Shown: positions 22,214 through 35,999 of the stretch, piece by piece
How positions within the stretch are numbered: the stretch's first letter is position 1
Layout of the letters: the number at the start of each line of letters is the position of its first letter
Origin: Setoptus koraiensis
Taxonomy: Eukaryota > Arthropoda
Assembly (NCBI GenBank): GCA_048013815.1
Contig: CM106585.1
Span: 21,452,001 to 21,516,000 of the forward strand
Direction of reading: 5' to 3'
Length of the DNA: 64,000 bases
Program-made: the position numbers and the translations under genes
The notes under the pieces: generated by a model
What the model was told of the DNA's origin: nothing
Databases searched by the model: none
What the model saw: only the letters and a program-made list of their open reading frames with translations

Positions 22214-23944
22214 CGGGCGCAAATTGCCGCCGGTTGGCGGCGAACGGCGCCTCGTCCGGGCTAACGGTTAGCCGGCGCACAGGCAACCAGACGACAACTT
22301 GGGCCTCCAGAACCCGGGCCAGTGGAGTGGCGGCCCGCAGCAACGACGAGCGCACCGCACTAAACGACTGACCCGTGCCAGTTTTGTGGGGCGCGCGATG
22401 CGGCCTGCAAAACTGCACGTGGCCACATGTACAAGTTGCAGCAGGAGTTCGCATCGGGGGCCAAGGGTGGCGCCCGCAGCGGCCGGGGCACGTGCCCAGT
22501 GAGCGCGTGGGGCGCCTCACGGGCCGGCCCACACATTGATTCACGGCGCGTGTGCTACATGGGCAACGAGGGGCGCCCTTTTATGAGGCCTATACTGTCA
22601 TACTCTTGCGTCATCCGGCTACCGTTGCGCTGCCATCGGCCGTCTAGTCGCATACCTGAGACCGTTATAAACAGCTCGGCTGTATGCATCGATGCTATAA
22701 TGCTATGATGCAACGATGTGGCGACAACGGTGCTATAGGATTCTCGCCACAAGTCGGGGCCCGCACGGCAGCGCATAGCGGCACACAGTGGCGCCTGCCA
22801 GCTACAACGGAAATGCCGAAATGAAGCGAATTCCGCCAAGATACCCGGCGGTGCGAGCTGACGGCTGTGCGTTGCGCTTCTGGTCGGGTATCTTGGCCGG
22901 CTGTACCGTGCCAGACAGCGGCATCGTGCCCCGCCGCACATGCCAGACGAGTGTTGGGGCCATGAGGGCTGCCCAATCCATGAATCTGGCAGCCAGACAG
23001 CGAGACCACGCCGATGGGAGCAGGCGGATGGGAGCGGAAGCCATAGTTTGCATGCACGCTGGGGCTCTTGCACGGGTCGCTTAACATTGCTCAGCGGTAT
23101 CCGTCTATGCCGGCACCGTCCGCCAGGGCACTATCTGGCGCGTTTGCATCTGGGTGCACATGTCGCTTTTAGTGTCGAGGGCGGCCAACACAGACCAACC
23201 AGCCATCACCGAGGCCAAGAGGCGCCCCAAAAAGAGACGCCGGGACTTTATTTGTTTCTGGGGCCCCGAAATTGGCGCTGCCTCGGCCGTGTCAACACAC
23301 ATCCGCACGACGATTAAGGGCCGCTGCCAATCTGCCTGACTGTTGCTGTGCCCGATATTCAATAAGCGGCGGCGGCGGCGACCCCACTGACCCTGACACG
23401 TGGCAACTACGCGCCAATGGACTCTTGTGTGTTGGCCTGGTTTTATCTTTCGTTGCGTCACTCGCCATGTCTCATTATGTCATTGGCGCCAATGGTTCGA
23501 TAACGGTTCGCAAACGGTTTGCCAACGTGAGTGCAGTTTGTCAACACTGTCGCGTGCCCCAATATTCAGCGCACAACCGCCATTCTGGGCCGGGTCTGAC
23601 CGCTTGCGCCCGGCACATCCGTTGCGAAGCCATTTCAAGGGGCGCCCTCGCTCGAGAGAGGCGTCTCTGCCGGCCGTCACTCTCGGCTCGCCCCGTCGCG
23701 GCTCCCGACGCTCGGCTCCCGTGACACTGCGCTGCCGAGGCGAGCGACAGCGGCCATCTTGAGAATCAAAGGGATCAAATCCAGTCGAGGTCGCGTGAGT
23801 CCGACTCGCTCGCCGCAGCAAACCGGTGCTGCCCTCCAACGACAAACAACCAGGCTGCGATAATTGGGCGCTTGCTCGAGACCGTCACTGAATTACGGCC
23901 ACAACAGTTGTAATTGGTTGCGGCCAGTTTGTACATCTCGCAGA

Positions 23945-24643
23945 TTATCGGCTCGGTTCGCAATTGATAATTGATAATGACCGATAATAGCCGACGATAA
24001 CCGACGATAACCGACGATAACCGACGATGATAACCGATGATTGCCGGTACTAACCGATAATTGCCGGCAGCTCTCAATGGCACGACACTCGCCACGAGCA
24101 AACGGAAAGGGCCCTGTCGCTCGCATTGGCTACTTTGTGCCTGAAACTGTGCGGACTGCGCAATTGTGCGATATTCTCGCGAGATAGCCCCGGCTCGCTG
24201 CTCACTCCGCGGCCAGTTCGGGCCAGCTTGGCCCCTCGAGTGCGAATCGCACAACAAATGTCAACAATTCAACGGAGATTTGAACGCGCGCCCCGATCGA
24301 GAGATCGCACATCGAGCTCATATAGAGCGCATAATTGAGCGCGTTTATTGCGCCATTTGCAGTTCGCCGGCGAGATGCTTACTCGGTGGCCGCGAGCAGC
24401 TCGCATCGCAAGCTCGCAGCCAAACGACGACAATGAGCGACAATGAGCAACAATGAGCGGGCCCTCGTTGCGCAATGACGCCATTGTGCGACTCGTATGA
24501 TTTGAGATTGTATGATTTGGAGCGAGTTGGACGATCAGCGTTGTGCCGTGCAGCTTACGTTTGACGTGTCTCGAGCGCGCCTTTCAAACGGAGACTCGTC
24601 CGATGAGTCGTCGTCTAATCCCGTTCACCGGCCACCAGCGGGG
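23945..24643. repeat. Segment present in block A, replaced in block C
   Basis: A 0.7-kb stretch with no counterpart in block C, where 46451-46772 stands instead. It includes a tandem CCGACGATAA repeat (about 23990-24035) and GATAA-rich variants to 24090. Confidence 0.75.
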
Positions 24644-26289
24644 CCCCATTGTCCGCGGCTGGCGGCCCGCAGTTGGCGCCACAGTCGATGTGATGTGTAA
24701 TTGCCACCGGCCGACAGACAGCGAGTGACAGGCGCGCGACAAGTGCGAAAACGCGCCACCGCTGACACGCCGGCCCCAATTGCGTCGTCTGCAATCCGTC
24801 GCGTTCTTTTGCGCGTGCTTTTCTCTGTTTGCTGTATGCAGTTTGGCGAGTTTGCAGTTTGCCGTTTGGTGTGTCAAAAGGAGTGGAGAAACTGCAAGTG
24901 GGCACCACAACACAAACGCACAGTTGTGTATCTATTCCGCCAACAACAACTAATCCGCCATTCTTACGTCACGGCGCTAGAAGCGATGCAAAATGAGCAA
25001 ATAGCGCCAATCGTCACCGCCAGAGATCGCCAGCCAACAATTTCGCTCAGGGTGCCGCTTTTGTGCCTGCTCATAACTGGCTGTGCCAGTGCCGCGTCGC
25101 ATTACGTAAGCTGCGATATAAGCGAGCGCGAGCAAAACAAGTGCGCCCGCCGGGTTAAAAAAGCGCTCAAAAAAACTCAAAATATAAACACGCCATTGTT
25201 TGCCAATGCCAGCCACTATTGTGTCACACAATGCTCAATTACGTAACTGTGCGCTGCGCGCCATTATGTGCCGCCATGCTTGCCGTGTGACAAGCTGCAC
25301 AGGCGGCGCACACTGTTACGTAAGTACCAGCGGTACATAGCGACATATAACGGTACATAGCGGTTGTGCAGCGGTATATAGGACAATTCACTTGCGTAAC
25401 TCACCTAACGTAACTCGGTAGTATCGACGGTATTAAAAATGTCACTATTATGGGCATATTCGCTCGCTGCCAGCCGCCAGCGAATGTGCCCGTGATAGCG
25501 AATTGAGGCCCGTTAGCCGGCGATAATAAATAGCTGCAAGCGGTCGACATGTAGCGGCGTACGCATTGAACGGGGGCCATTTAAAACACGGCCGACATCA
25601 CGATGCATATTGTATGCACATACCACGCATTGGCTTTTTAATTGTATCAAACCGGGCCGAACAATTGAAAATTGATAAATAATAAATAACAAATTGATAA
25701 ATAAAGTAGTGCAACTACATCATTATATTGCATAACATATTGGGCTATAAATGCGTGATATATGTACATATCGTAGGGCGATGGCTTTTTGATGGTGTGC
25801 GTGTGTGTGTGTGGCAATTGCTTGTGATTGCAAACAAGCTGCAACGACAAATTGATAATACTTGTGCTGGCTAGCCGACTAATCGCTTGTTGTTGGTGTT
25901 GTTGCTGGCTCATCTGGTGACCAGCAACTCAACTAGCTAACGCAACTAACTGGCAAACGTGCGATAGCAAACAGTTTATCATTATTATAAAACAGTTTAT
26001 TATTATTATTATAAAACAGTTATTACTGCCGACACCATATATCACGCGACAAATAACGGGATACAGTTACACGAGTGGCTCAAGTTAACGGCCATAAGAC
26101 ACTGACTCTTGATTTACATTTACAGCTGTTTAAATGGCTGTAAACAGTAGTGAGTTATCGGTGGTTATTACTAATAAGTTATTAGTAATAACTTATTAGT
26201 GTAAGTGTCATGCAAGTTAAGTTGTCCTGTTGGCCTCAGTGTTTTGTGCCCGTCGCGAGTCGCGACGGGCCGGCCGAGGCCCGCAATGG

Positions 26290-26366
26290 GCAGATATCGC
26301 ACAATCTCGCACAATATCGCACAATATCGCACAATATCGCACAATATCGCACAATATCGCACAATA
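26290..26366. repeat. 10-bp tandem repeat CACAATATCG, block A copy
   Basis: About seven units of CACAATATCG (one CACAATCTCG variant). The paired array in block C is at 49667-49760 and has more units. Confidence 0.9.
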
Positions 26367-28227
26367 ATGTACATCGGAACACACCGGATTGTGGCATATC
26401 GGACTACCGGGCCATCCGATAATCGGACCAGACCATTAGGCAACTATCACAGCATATTGTCGGCTGTCGTTGGCCCGTTTCAGTCTGACAAGTTGCACGA
26501 CCCAGTTTCTAACGCGCTCTAGACTGGCGTTCGTGGATCGGTTGGGGCCGCTGCTCGAGCTGCAAATTTCGGCACAATTCTCGACACATCTGACATGGCC
26601 TATAAAGAGCGCCCAGCCCGCCAGATCGCCTAGCCACCATTATAGGCCGCGTTTATCGCTCGCCGTTACGTAACAGCACATAGCAGCGGCACATAGCAGC
26701 GGCACATAGCAGCACGTAACGGCGAACGCTTGATGCAAGACCGGCACACACGAAATAATTGCGTAACGCGCATTCGATCCGTTTAAAGTGGCATTGCTGC
26801 ACTGTTGGTCGCCCACAACACCGTTAACATCGAGTCCGGCAGTAGCGCCAGTTGGCGGCCCCTCGGCCCTTTAGCAGCCACTGGCCCCATTCAGCCAAGC
26901 TCGGCCCTATTATAGGACATTATCATTGGCACTTTTTGCTGTTGGTGGCGCCGTTTCGTCGCGCTCGCCAGCGCCCACGAGCTGGCCGGCTGCGGCTCGC
27001 AGATAAACCGGCGGAAAGGGGCCCCGCTTCGGCTGCCGTCGCAACTATAACGGCGCCAGCGACACTAAGCACGATACACGCATTGCATTGGCGCTGCTGG
27101 CACGCGCGACGGCGCCCCCGGTGCGCCCATCACGCCCTCTACAATATGAGCACAGTTGTCTTGCTGTCACATAACTTGTCGTCGCCCCGTCGCACGCCCC
27201 GTTTCCGCTTCAGCGCTCAGCGAGACGTTGGGCGCCCGCAAGACGCAGCTAGCGCGCCTGCTGCCAGCCACCGCTGATTTCGTTTTTGGGTTTTGGATTT
27301 TGGGCGCTGTCCCCGTCTGCTGCTCACTGCTCTGAAATTACGGCACACCGAGCTGAATGTGCTACCGCTGTCGGGATATTGTGTTCGGGCCAGCTGTGCC
27401 GCGCGCGCCTCATTGAATCTAGGCTCAATGCGCTTTTGCCGTTCCCTCTCACTGTGTCACGATAATACGTGAAATATCTCCGTGGATGTGACACGAAATG
27501 TGCGGTCGACGGCATTCCGACGGCTCATGTCTTGCACAACAATTGCCAGAGTGGCCCGAATTCGCCCAGATCCGTGGGCCTCGTCAGCCTAGACCGAGGG
27601 GCTCCAAGGGGCCCCGCACCGGTGTCCGGATCGCATGGCACCGACGTCAAATCGGACCGTGCATCATTGGACCGTTTCGGCTTTGCGAGCACCGAACGCG
27701 CGCAGCCGAACGCGGCGCAGCTAGCTTGCCAGCGACGCAAGCTGTGCCGCCTACATATTGCGGCTTGGTTATTGGCGAGAGTGGGGACTGTGTGGGGTCG
27801 ATGCGCAAAGGGCGCACAGTCCAATCATGTCTCTCAGTCGAGCGCGCCGGCGATTCTTTGCGTTACGCAATTTACCAATAGGCCCCAGTTGTGTCGCGGG
27901 CGCCAGCGCACACGGCACAGCGCGTAAATGATCGCTCTCTGGCGGAGCATGACAGTTTGCCATTGTTTGCATCACGTTGTTGATGGTTGTGGGCGCCCGC
28001 TCACTAAATTGATTGTTGGCCTCGGCCAGCATCAGGCGGGCACCGGTCGGGCGTGCGAGACTGGGCGGCGCGCCGGGCGGACATTGAGTGCCAACGCATC
28101 TTAAGCGAGTGGCAAGAGGGCAAAAGTTGAGAAAAGTCAGTCGGCGAGCCAGACCGGGTGAGGCCCGACGCGCAAAATCCCGGGGATTAGCCGGCCCGGC
28201 AACGTGCGTCTTGCACCATAGGACTTT

Positions 28228-28258
28228 TACTATAAGTCTTATGCTATAAGACTTCTAG
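28228..28258. repeat. Short hairpin in block A
   Basis: AAGTCTTAT and ATAAGACTT flank GCT; the same hairpin is kept in block C near 51608-51628. Could fold in DNA or RNA; function unknown. Confidence 0.6.
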
Positions 28259-29125
28259 TTATTTCTTGTAGTGCACGCCATTTCTTATGGTGTGCGTGTG
28301 TGTCGGCTCACAGCGGGCTACTGGCGACCGGCGGTGAGTCGGGGGCTTATAGCGTACGCACGTTTAGCGTCGCCCCCACCCGAGGCACGCGTTCCAGACA
28401 CTCTATTTATACAGATTTACGCAGACGCGCAACAACAACAACAACTGGTTACATAGGGTCGTTACTCCATGGGCAGCGTCGCACAGTGTTGTGTTGGCGC
28501 CATAATAACAATGCGCATCTTGAATTTTAATTAAGAAGCTGATGAGCCGGCCCCTATGTCGGCCCGTAATTGAGCGATTCATGGTGAACTGTGGCGGCGC
28601 GGCGAGCGTTGGCGGCGCAGCCATAGTTTGCGAACGTGGCCCCCGCGACGAGCATCTCAGACAGGGGCGCTGTCTGGCCTCCGCGACACCAACAAACGAC
28701 AGCAACGCCGGCAACAACAGCGACAACAACAACGCCGGCCACTGAGCCTAAAGCCAGTTGGTCGGTTGATGCGGCGGCCCCCTCGCGATCGACTGGCGCA
28801 CCAACGGAACTTGATCGATGATCTAGGTGAGCCAGTTGATCAGCCAGCGGCTTGACGGGCCGGCGAGGCCGGCGCCGTGACTCATCTTCGCGTCTGGTGC
28901 GCGCCCACGCTCAACCGAGGCCCACTTTTGGCCTGTCAGCTCACTGTCACTAGTCAATTGTGACTTTTGGCGCCCCATTTGTCGATTTGCATTTTTGGCA
29001 ACTCGCTCACTTTTGGCAGCTCACTCAGTGATTCTCAAACTGCGACACTCCGACTGTGACTCTCCGACTGCAACTCTCAGACTCTCGAACGGTGCCTTGG
29101 GGCGCCCCCTCGGACAGTTTCAGTG

Positions 29126-29190
29126 CCAGAGTTACAGTGAGAGAGTTACAGTGAGAGAGTTACAGTGAGAGAGTTACAGTGAGAGAGTTG
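29126..29190. repeat. 15-bp tandem repeat in block A
   Basis: Five units of ACAGTGAGAGAGTTA/G. Block C has about three (52396-52440). Confidence 0.85.
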
Positions 29191-29370
29191 CAGTCGCACG
29201 GGCACAGTGACAAACAAGGGGCCCCATATTTGTGTTGGCGCTCGTCCGCAGCGTGCATGCGGCGCATATGGCGCACGGGCCTCACCGGCTGCGCTGTCTG
29301 CGCTGGCTCCAGGGTGGAGCGGCACATATCGGCACATCGGGACATGTCGGCACATATTGGGGCGTCGGGG

Positions 29371-29968
29371 AACGGGGGCCGCTCGCGGGGCGCAATCCTC
29401 TGGTGGGCAACAATCGATTAAATTCAAACAAGCACCGATTAATACTCGGCCGGGTAATGGCGCTCGCTCGCTCGCTCGCGTCGCCGGCTATACACATGTC
29501 ACATGCCAGCGACAACCAACAGCGAGGGGCCCGCCAGCAACAACAACCAATATCCATGACTGGCCAGTCATAACCGCTAACGGTTGTATTTAATAGGCGA
29601 CACACAGTTAAGTTAGCGGTCCACGGCTGGCTAATGGGCGACGGCAGCAGCCAAAGGTCAAAGTTGAGCCCTCTTTTTACCGGCTCCCCCTTTGCTGGCT
29701 CCCCTCGCTTAGTCGTTAGCGCGGCTTTGCCAGTCTGCGCTGGCTCGTTGGCGCCACTTTGCCATATTACGCAATCGACTATTTGCTTTATTTGCCCCCA
29801 TTCAAATGGGTCCATTCGTGCGCACCGCGCATTAGCGCCAAGACAGCGAGCGGCACCCCGATTGCCATATCTCACCAGTGCCGGGCGAGTGTGTGAGATA
29901 TGGACACGGGTGCGCAATTTAAAGCCGGCAGACATGCCAAATCAATATATGATTTGCTTGTTTGCTCA
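29371..29968. other. 0.6-kb segment in block A missing from block C
   Basis: Between flanks that match C at 52615 and 52630, block A carries about 600 bases with no counterpart in C. It contains GCTCGCTCGCTCGC near 29462. No gene recognised; an insertion in A or deletion in C. Confidence 0.7.
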
Positions 29969-31765
29969 ACGGACCAGCGCTGGGCTAGTGACGGCGCAAC
30001 CAGGTCGCACGTTCCGGCGAAGCCGCCACCGTTCCGAAGTCGGCCCAATGTAACCAACGCGCGTATAATGTGCGTGTAACGAAGAGTAATTGAATTGTCG
30101 ACAGGGGGCCGGCGGCGGAGGGCGCCGGCTCGTTGCTTGGCGCTGGCGATTGATGGCGGCGAGCAGCCAAAAAGTAGCTCAAAAATTAGTTGTGAGCTGG
30201 GGCCGATACGCGGCCACAGTCGGCTGGTACCTGGGCAACTACGAGCCACGACTACAACCACCAGTAGAGGGCCAAAAGCCAAGCCAGCCGCTGGCTGCCA
30301 GCGTGAACCAGTGAGTGGCGGCCACTGTGACAGCGACACAATGGCCGCTGGTCAGCCCGGCTTGACCGGCCGGCCCGTTGCCAGCGCAGCAATTGGCAAA
30401 CAATTGGCACGACACTTCCGTCGTTGTGCGCGTGTGTGTGTAAGCTCTTTCGGGGTCCCGCCAGGGGCCCCACGCGACACTTATCCACTGCGAGCCATGT
30501 GAGGCCCCGCAGTGGGGCTGCGCTGGCACCAACAGTTCAGTAGTTTGTCGCGCCGGGCAGCCAATGAAACGCGCAAGAATGGACAGTCCGGCGCGACTAC
30601 TGGATGATGCGTGTCCCCCCGCATTATGTCATACGTGTGCGCCGTGCATGATGTAACGCCGCGTTGTTTGCGACTGGATGATGGCAAAATGATGATGTAT
30701 GTTCATGATGATTAGTAGTTGTGCGTATGATATCGTTTGGCTCGTTTCCTGTGCCCCCGCTCGAGATTATGCCCTCTGTATGCTCGCTGTATGCTCGCGA
30801 TTACGCTCGCGATTTTGCTCGTGTTTGTGCTCGTGTTGTGCCCGCGTTGTGCCAGCGATTTGTGCCCGCAATGTGCGCGTTCGCCGCGAACGCGCACCAT
30901 TGATACGTGATACATGTTCGGGGGCCCACTCCGCGACTCTCAGACCCGGTAGCGGCAAAAAATGAGCTTGCACCAGCTTGCCTCGCCCACTGTCAGCCGT
31001 TTCAGCGCAGCCAGAAATATGCAAGCGGCACAGATGCGCACCGGAACATGGGCCCGAGCTGGGGCCCACGCTTCATCCTCCGAGCGTGGGCCCAAACTTG
31101 CGCGGCTCGAGCCAGCGACGGCGCGTTCCTCCGGTGTGGCGATTCGGTGCCAGTGCGACGCGCTCGCGTCCGTCGACTCAGCTCGATTTGATATGATTCC
31201 GCGCGATCCGATTATTAGTGTGAGGCTCGGTTTGTTTGGCGCACGTTGCCAGCGATCGTATCCGATTGGCCGGGCCGGAGCGACACACACGCCAAGTGGA
31301 CGTGAATACATTTCGCTCGTCATTCGCGGCGTCATTCGTGTGACAAGTGGCCGCGAGCAAGTTGCTGCCGGTTAGCGGCGGTTGCCGGCCTCCGTATCAG
31401 TGCGGCCGCCGGTGTCTGCCACCAGCGATGGCAAGTGCACAGCGCGCAGCCGATCGCCGTGTCGGGGCCCCCGGGACGCGCCGGCCGAGCAACCGTGTAA
31501 CTGGCGGTGCAAGGCGCGGTGCGACGCGCGGCACAACGGAGCCCGTGTGTGTGCATAAATATGATTGATTTGCGTGATTTTGACTTTTGTCCTCGGCCGG
31601 CTACCGCTGTACGCGTTGCAGCGCGTAGTACGTGGCGCGTTGCTCGTGGCGCGGTGCACGTACAACAGCGGCCCGCAGTCACCGCGGTGCACTATATACG
31701 CACTGTACGCCTTTCGTACAGTTATTGCGCCCTGCGGGCCGGCTCCCCCAACTGGCCACCGGCCC

Positions 31766-31809
31766 ACCGAGCCGACAGTGGGCGCGCTTGTGCCCACTGT
31801 CGGCTCGGT
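31766..31809. repeat. Perfect 18-bp palindrome with 8-bp loop, block A
   Basis: Arms ACCGAGCCGACAGTGGGC and its exact complement flank the loop GCGCTTGT. Block C has the same loop (54180-54223); block B has the loop in reverse complement. Confidence 0.95.
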
Positions 31810-33749
31810 CGCGGCTTGCGCCGCCTGACAGGCTAGAGGCCCGCGTTGTGGGCGCGCACAGCGCACAATCAACGAGCCGTGATCGCGAGCAATAGATTAC
31901 GGCGACAAGGTTAATTGTTGTTTGTTGCAGCGCAAACCCGAAACCAGAACGCGCACACAAACCCAAAACCATATCGCACACACACAAGGCGTATCGCACG
32001 TTCAGTTGCACGAGTCACAGCGACACTGCACGAGCGAAATTGATACATCACTTGCACTACGTAACTGTGCCAGTTGCGTAAGTGCACAATTACAATTTTA
32101 CACACTCCACTGAATCCTTGTTTGCAATCTCTGGCCGCCAGCATTTATGAAGGCGCGCGCACCCAGAGATTGCATAATGATTGCATAAGATTGCCGTGTG
32201 ACAGCGTGCACAGTATGTGTGACATTCAATTGGGCACAAACAGACACACTGACTGACCAATGTGAGAACCGGCCAAGCAAACAAACCATCGGCCAGCATT
32301 AGTATGCATACCGACTGGCGCAATTGACGCAACTGACAAATGCTGGCAACGCCAATGGCAAACAGCGGCAACGATGACGCAATACGTTGGTGCTGCTGCT
32401 GTCACAGTTACAGTTATTTTATACGTAACTGCAACTGGGCTTCTGTGTGTATTGCTGCAATCAGCTGATCGGGCCGACTCGACGGGATTGCGCCAGGGGT
32501 GCAGCTTTTGCGTTTGTGACAAAACGCGACAGCGCAAAACTGTTGGTCGGTATCAAAACTGGCATCAAATCAGTCATGTCAGGCCAGGCTGACACTTGCG
32601 ATCAGCTTGCCGTCAGCTGATCGTGTGCCGATGTGACAAGTGGCTGTCACATGAGCACGCATCAGCTGTGCATCGGCAGCCACTGACCGGTTGACGCTGA
32701 CCGGTTGACACTGACAGTACACTTATTATTGCCAAAGACAATTGGTCAGTGATAATTGTTGTTGTTGTTGCTTGTGCCAGTCAGCTAGCCAATCGTTTGT
32801 TGCTCCAATGAATGCGCCAGCAACAGCGTCATTGCGTCATCACTGCAAACAACAGCCAACACAACATTGTTTGTTTATACTGCAGCCAGTACACACTGCA
32901 TACAGAGGCCGCTCTATATAGGTGGCGTGAGAGTGCCTAAGAACTATATACGTGTGAATACGTGTGCCCGTCTACAACGTGCGTGTTATGCAACAGTGGC
33001 TTGCCAGTTCCGAGAACGACTTTGTGCCCGTTATAGGTTCGCAGCAACTGCCACCTAACAGCGACAGCGATGCCCACGGCAACACCAGCCAACCAACCAA
33101 CTGACTAACAACTGACTAAGATAGCTTGCCAGCGAATAGTGAGCGATTCTTCGGAACAGGCCGGCAACCGATTCAACGAATCGCTGCCTGGCCAAGTGTC
33201 GTCAGGCTGCTGCCAGTGGCAATTCTTTAATTGTTTAACGTTTGACTCGAACGGTTTGAGCGATTCGAGCGATTCGCTGGCGACGACATCACGCGACGAC
33301 AACATTAGATGCGTTGTCGCGTTTTGTCGCCATGTTGTCGACATGTCATTGCAACCGCTTGCCGCCTACTCTAACGCCAGTCCCGCGCCAGCGATGATAA
33401 CCGCTCGCCGGCATTCAGTCCGACTGGCATTCGGTGCGAGCGGCATTTTTGGCCAACTGGCACGTCCACAACAAGCGGGCCCCCGCGCCACCAAACGAGA
33501 CACTGCCAATTGCAGATCGCTTTGTCGGTTTGCCGGCCCGTTGCGCCAGTCGTGCCGGTCGTGCCAGCGGGGCCCACCAGCCATGAGCCGTGAGCCAACA
33601 ACTGGCGCTTTTGCACTTGAAACAACTCGCGCCGTCCAGCTAGATGCCGTCAGCTAGATAAATGGCTGGGCGATGTGTGGATGCAATGAGATGAGGCGCC
33701 ACCAAGGCTTCGTGTGCGTGTCACTTTATTGTTTGCCTCAGTTTGCTGG

Positions 33750-34249
33750 NNNNNNNNNNNNNNNNNNNNNNNNNNNNNNNNNNNNNNNNNNNNNNNNNNN
33801 NNNNNNNNNNNNNNNNNNNNNNNNNNNNNNNNNNNNNNNNNNNNNNNNNNNNNNNNNNNNNNNNNNNNNNNNNNNNNNNNNNNNNNNNNNNNNNNNNNNN
33901 NNNNNNNNNNNNNNNNNNNNNNNNNNNNNNNNNNNNNNNNNNNNNNNNNNNNNNNNNNNNNNNNNNNNNNNNNNNNNNNNNNNNNNNNNNNNNNNNNNNN
34001 NNNNNNNNNNNNNNNNNNNNNNNNNNNNNNNNNNNNNNNNNNNNNNNNNNNNNNNNNNNNNNNNNNNNNNNNNNNNNNNNNNNNNNNNNNNNNNNNNNNN
34101 NNNNNNNNNNNNNNNNNNNNNNNNNNNNNNNNNNNNNNNNNNNNNNNNNNNNNNNNNNNNNNNNNNNNNNNNNNNNNNNNNNNNNNNNNNNNNNNNNNNN
34201 NNNNNNNNNNNNNNNNNNNNNNNNNNNNNNNNNNNNNNNNNNNNNNNNN
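33750..34249. other. Assembly gap, 500 Ns
   Basis: Exactly 500 undetermined bases, a default scaffold gap size. The sequence just right of it repeats 30055 onwards and the sequence just left of it matches 37945, so the two contig ends overlap. Confidence 0.98.
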
Positions 34250-35550
34250 CAACGCGCGTATAATGTGCGTGTAACGAAGAGTAATTGAATTGTCGACAGG
34301 GGGCCGGCGGCGGAGGGCGCCGGCTCGTTGCTTGGCGCTGGCGATTGATGGCGGCGAGCAGCCAAAAAGTAGCTCAAAAATTAGTTGTGAGCTGGGGCCG
34401 ATACGCGGCCACAGTCGGCTGGTACCTGGGCAACTACGAGCCACGACTACAACCACCAGTAGAGGGCCAAAAGCCAAGCCAGCCGCTGGCTGCCAGCGTG
34501 AACCAGTGAGTGGCGGCCACTGTGACAGCGACACAATGGCCGCTGGTCAGCCCGGCTTGACCGGCCGGCCCGTTGCCAGCGCAGCAATTGGCAAACAATT
34601 GGCACGACACTTCCGTCGTTGTGCGCGTGTGTGTGTAAGCTCTTTCGGGGTCCCGCCAGGGGCCCCACGCGACACTTATCCACTGCGAGCCATGTGAGGC
34701 CCGCAGTGGGGCTGCGCTGGCACCAACAGTTCAGTAGTTTGTCGCGCCGGGCAGCCAATGAAACGCGCAAGAATGGACAGTCCGGCGCGACTACTGGATG
34801 ATGCGTGTCCCCCCGCATTATGTCATACGTGTGCGCCGTGCATGATGTAACGCCGCGTTGTTTGCGACTGGATGATGGCAAAATGATGATGTATGTTCAT
34901 GATGATTAGTAGTTGTGCGTATGATATCGTTTGGCTCGTTTCCTGTGCCCCCGCTCGAGATTATGCCCTCTGTATGCTCGCTGTATGCTCGCGATTACGC
35001 TCGCGATTTTGCTCGTGTTTGTGCTCGTGTTGTGCCCGCGTTGTGCCAGCGATTTGTGCCCGCAATGTGCGCGTTCGCCGCGAACGCGCACCATTGATAC
35101 GTGATACATGTTCGGGGGCCCACTCCGCGACTCTCAGACCCGGTAGCGGCAAAAAATGAGCTTGCACCAGCTTGCCTCGCCCACTGTCAGCCGTTTCAGC
35201 GCAGCCAGAAATATGCAAGCGGCACAGATGCGCACCGGAACATGGGCCCGAGCTGGGGCCCACGCTTCATCCTCCGAGCGTGGGCCCAAACTTGCGCGGC
35301 TCGAGCCAGCGACGGCGCGTTCCTCCGGTGTGGCGATTCGGTGCCAGTGCGACGCGCTCGCGTCCGTCGACTCAGCTCGATTTGATATGATTCCGCGCGA
35401 TCCGATTATTAGTGTGAGGCTCGGTTTGTTTGGCGCACGTTGCCAGCGATCGTATCCGATTGGCCGGGCCGGAGCGACACACACGCCAAGTGGACGTGAA
35501 TACATTTCGCTCGTCATTCGCGGCGTCATTCGTGTGACAAGTGGCCGCGA

Positions 35551-35630
35551 GTCGCAAACAATTTAGCATTTGCCGTCCGCCGCATCGGTGCGGACGTCGG
35601 TGTTTGCCACTAGCGGTGGCAAGTGCACAG
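35551..35630. other. Patch in block B unlike A and C
   Basis: Here B reads GTCGCAAACAATTTAGCATT where A and C read CAAGTTGCTGCCGG. The B type is instead found in the partial unit after block C (56218-56240), which points to exchange between repeat units. Confidence 0.8.
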
Positions 35631-35955
35631 CGCGCAGCCGATCGCCGTGTCGGGGCCCCCGGGACGCGCCGGCCGGGCAACCGTGTAACTGGCGGTGCAA
35701 GGCGCGGTGCGACGCGCGGCACAACGGAGCCCGTGTGTGTGTGCATAAATATGATTGATTTGCGCGATTTTGACTTTTGTCCTCGGCCGGCTAACGCTGT
35801 ACGCGTTGCAGCGCGTAGTACGTGGCGCGTTGCTCGTGACGCGGTGCACGTACAACAGCGGCCCGCAGTCACCGCGGTGCACTATATACGCACTGTACGC
35901 CTTTCGTACAGTTATTGCGCCCTGCGGGCCGGCTCCCCCAACTGGCCACCGGCCC

Positions 35956-35999
35956 ACCGAGCCGACAGTGGGCACAAGCGCGCCCACTGTCGGCTCGGT
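35956..35999. repeat. Perfect 18-bp palindrome with inverted loop, block B
   Basis: Same arms as at 31766-31809, but the loop reads ACAAGCGC, the exact reverse complement of GCGCTTGT in A and C. Confidence 0.95.

Larger units (their letters stand above)
21470..33749 (+). repeat. Long repeat block A (about 12.3 kb, cut by the assembly gap)
   Basis: From CTGGCTTGCTAACTGTAAAC at 21470 the sequence matches block C from 44065, in the same orientation, up to the gap at 33750 (C position 56003). The match is broken by indels of a few bases to several hundred. The block is GC-rich; no reading frame exceeds about 220 codons, none resembles a known protein, and indels between copies do not keep frame, so it appears non-coding. 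No terminal inverted repeats, transposase, reverse transcriptase or integrase were seen. It may be a segmental duplication or a giant non-autonomous repeat. Confidence 0.9.

Noticed and set aside
26290-26366. CRISPR-like regular repeat
   Set aside because: Ten-base head-to-tail units without spacers in an animal genome; a plain tandem repeat.
26852-27277. Frame of 141 codons in block A, kept in part in block C (50221-50742)
   Set aside because: Similarity follows from the DNA repeat; the start is not ATG, the ends differ and indels do not keep frame.
30095-30502. 135-codon frame found in A, B (34290) and C (52756)
   Set aside because: Same reason: preserved with the DNA, biased composition, no domain; coding not excluded but not supported.
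33650-34534. 294-codon frame on the minus strand
   Set aside because: It runs through the 500-N gap; the open length is artificial.
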